Below, piece after piece: positions 33,060 to 33,761 of a stretch of 33,761 bases of DNA. The DNA comes from Ignavibacteria bacterium GWF2_33_9 (GTDB taxonomy: Bacteria; Bacteroidota; Ignavibacteria; Kapaibacteriales; UBA2268): NCBI GenBank assembly GCA_001804565.1, contig MHAC01000027.1, positions 1,118-34,878 on the forward strand, read 5' to 3'. Positions within the stretch are counted from its first letter, which is position 1; each line of letters opens with the position of its first letter. The translations under genes were made by a program, and so were the position numbers. The notes under the pieces were generated by a model that worked only from the letters and a program-made list of their open reading frames with translations, made no database searches and was not told the origin of the DNA.

Positions 33060-33761
33060 CTACCTCGTTACAATGAATTTGCTGGAATATTCTTTTCCGC
33101 TCGAAACTATTTTGATTAAGTAGTTACCTGAAGGCAAGACAAGAGGAATGGATACTTCGTTGTTTACTGGAGTTATTTCTGACATTGTAAATAATTTTTT
33201 TCCAAGTATATCAATAACAAATAATTCATCAATAAATTCAATATTCTCTAACTTTATGTTGATTGAATTATTATAATAACTAATTTGGTTGAAACCATTT
33301 GCGCTTGCAGGTTTATTTACTGAAATAATCGAATCCCATCGGTTCGAAAGTAATACCATTTTGCTGCCTAAGCTTGGTTCGTATCCTATTGTAAAAATTT
33401 GTTTTTCTTTATTAATTCTAAAGAATGAACCAAACTTATGAAATTGATACAGCGTATCGAAAGAATCAAGAGAAATTACATTAGACTGCTTATCTTTTGA
33501 ATTTGTAAAAGAATAAACTAAAATAGTTTGGTTATCAAGAGAAAAAGTAAATGCACTTGTATTTTCGTATCTTTTTAAAAGGAATTCTGAATTCTTTTCT
33601 AAAATATTTAAGGTTCTATTATCACCAATACAACCTATGAACAAATTATCATTTGATATTTGAATATCTTGAAAACCACCTACCTTGACTTCCCCAAAAT
33701 CCTTGATTTTCGTTAGTGTTTCTGCATCCCAAAGCTCCATGGTGTGAATAAAATCACCTGG
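33060..33761 (-). CDS. WD40-like secreted protein with T9SS sorting domain, 3' part (runs off the right edge)
   Basis: The frame stays open to the window edge: seven codons upstream of the ATG at 33740 read PGDFIHT and join directly to MELWDAETLTK, a WD40 repeat end. The true start therefore lies outside the window. The visible 233 residues comprise beta-propeller repeats (LWDAETLTKIKDF, AFTFSLDNQTILVYS) and a C-terminal Por/T9SS sorting domain ending SGNYLIKIVSSGKEYSSKFI. The architecture resembles the complete gene at 26577-27863. It is co-transcribed with radA, which starts 3 bases downstream. The function is unknown. Confidence 0.8.
   Translation of the reverse strand, partial: PGDFIHTMELWDAETLTKIKDFGEVKVGGFQDIQISNDNLFIGCIGDNRTLNILEKNSEFLLKRYENTSAFTFSLDNQTILVYSFTNSKDKQSNVISLDSFDTLYQFHKFGSFFRINKEKQIFTIGYEPSLGSKMVLLSNRWDSIISVNKPASANGFNQISYYNNSINIKLENIEFIDELFVIDILGKKLFTMSEITPVNNEVSIPLVLPSGNYLIKIVSSGKEYSSKFIVTR

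Overview
The window is AT-rich, densely packed bacterial chromosome. Its genes point to the Bacteroidota/FCB side of the tree. Three secreted proteins end in Por-type (type IX secretion) sorting domains, one of them with choice-of-anchor-D and IgGFc-binding-like modules. There is also a carboxypeptidase-regulatory/TonB receptor paired with a DUF4249-like lipoprotein, and several possible promoters resemble the Bacteroidota TTTG/TAnnTTTG type. This mix recalls Kapabacteria/Ignavibacteria-like lineages, but that placement is inference. Nothing indicates a plasmid or prophage; most genes are housekeeping, envelope or secreted.

Layout. Bases 1-981 (minus) hold folB-folK-dnaG, with dnaG cut by the window edge. 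A 1503-residue secreted T9SS protein (1137-5648, plus) converges on cstA (minus). Bases 7448-12902 form a tight plus-strand operon: FGE/SUMF1 lipoprotein, gamma carbonic anhydrase, yicC, comF, a metal-type ABC ATPase, its permease, and an S24-domain protein. It ends at a strong bidirectional terminator shared with tRNA-Pro(TGG). An exported LD-carboxypeptidase follows (13171-14223). Two adjacent minus-strand UmuD-like genes come next (14225-15160), then a minus-strand set of VWA membrane protein, TonB receptor and DUF4249-like lipoprotein (15255-20601). A Xer recombinase, a Gfo/Idh/MocA oxidoreductase and a GT-C-like membrane protein lie on the plus strand (20722-24344). An isolated nuoJ-nuoK pair (minus) and a lipoprotein (plus) follow. 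The right end carries a WD40-like T9SS protein with a small secreted partner, thrS, a secreted leucine-rich-repeat protein, radA, and the 3' part of a second WD40-like T9SS protein.

Most notable observation. The two UmuD-like proteins are complementary. The first (14729-15160) keeps an Ala-Gly dipeptide exactly where E. coli UmuD is cleaved, but both catalytic residues are replaced (Ser to Ala, Lys to Arg). The second (14225-14647) keeps the Ser60/Lys97 dyad at the same residue numbers as E. coli UmuD but has no Ala/Cys-Gly at the cleavage position. They look like a substrate and a protease split into two genes, with no umuC in view. A third S24 protein with an unrecognised N-terminal half lies 1.3 kb away, and all three end in a similar Ile-His-Ser tail.

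Other points are an isolated nuoJK pair, a tandem duplication of about 27 bp in the thrS leader, two REP-like palindromic units before the WD40-like gene, and a possible decayed 3' end of a small secreted protein gene.
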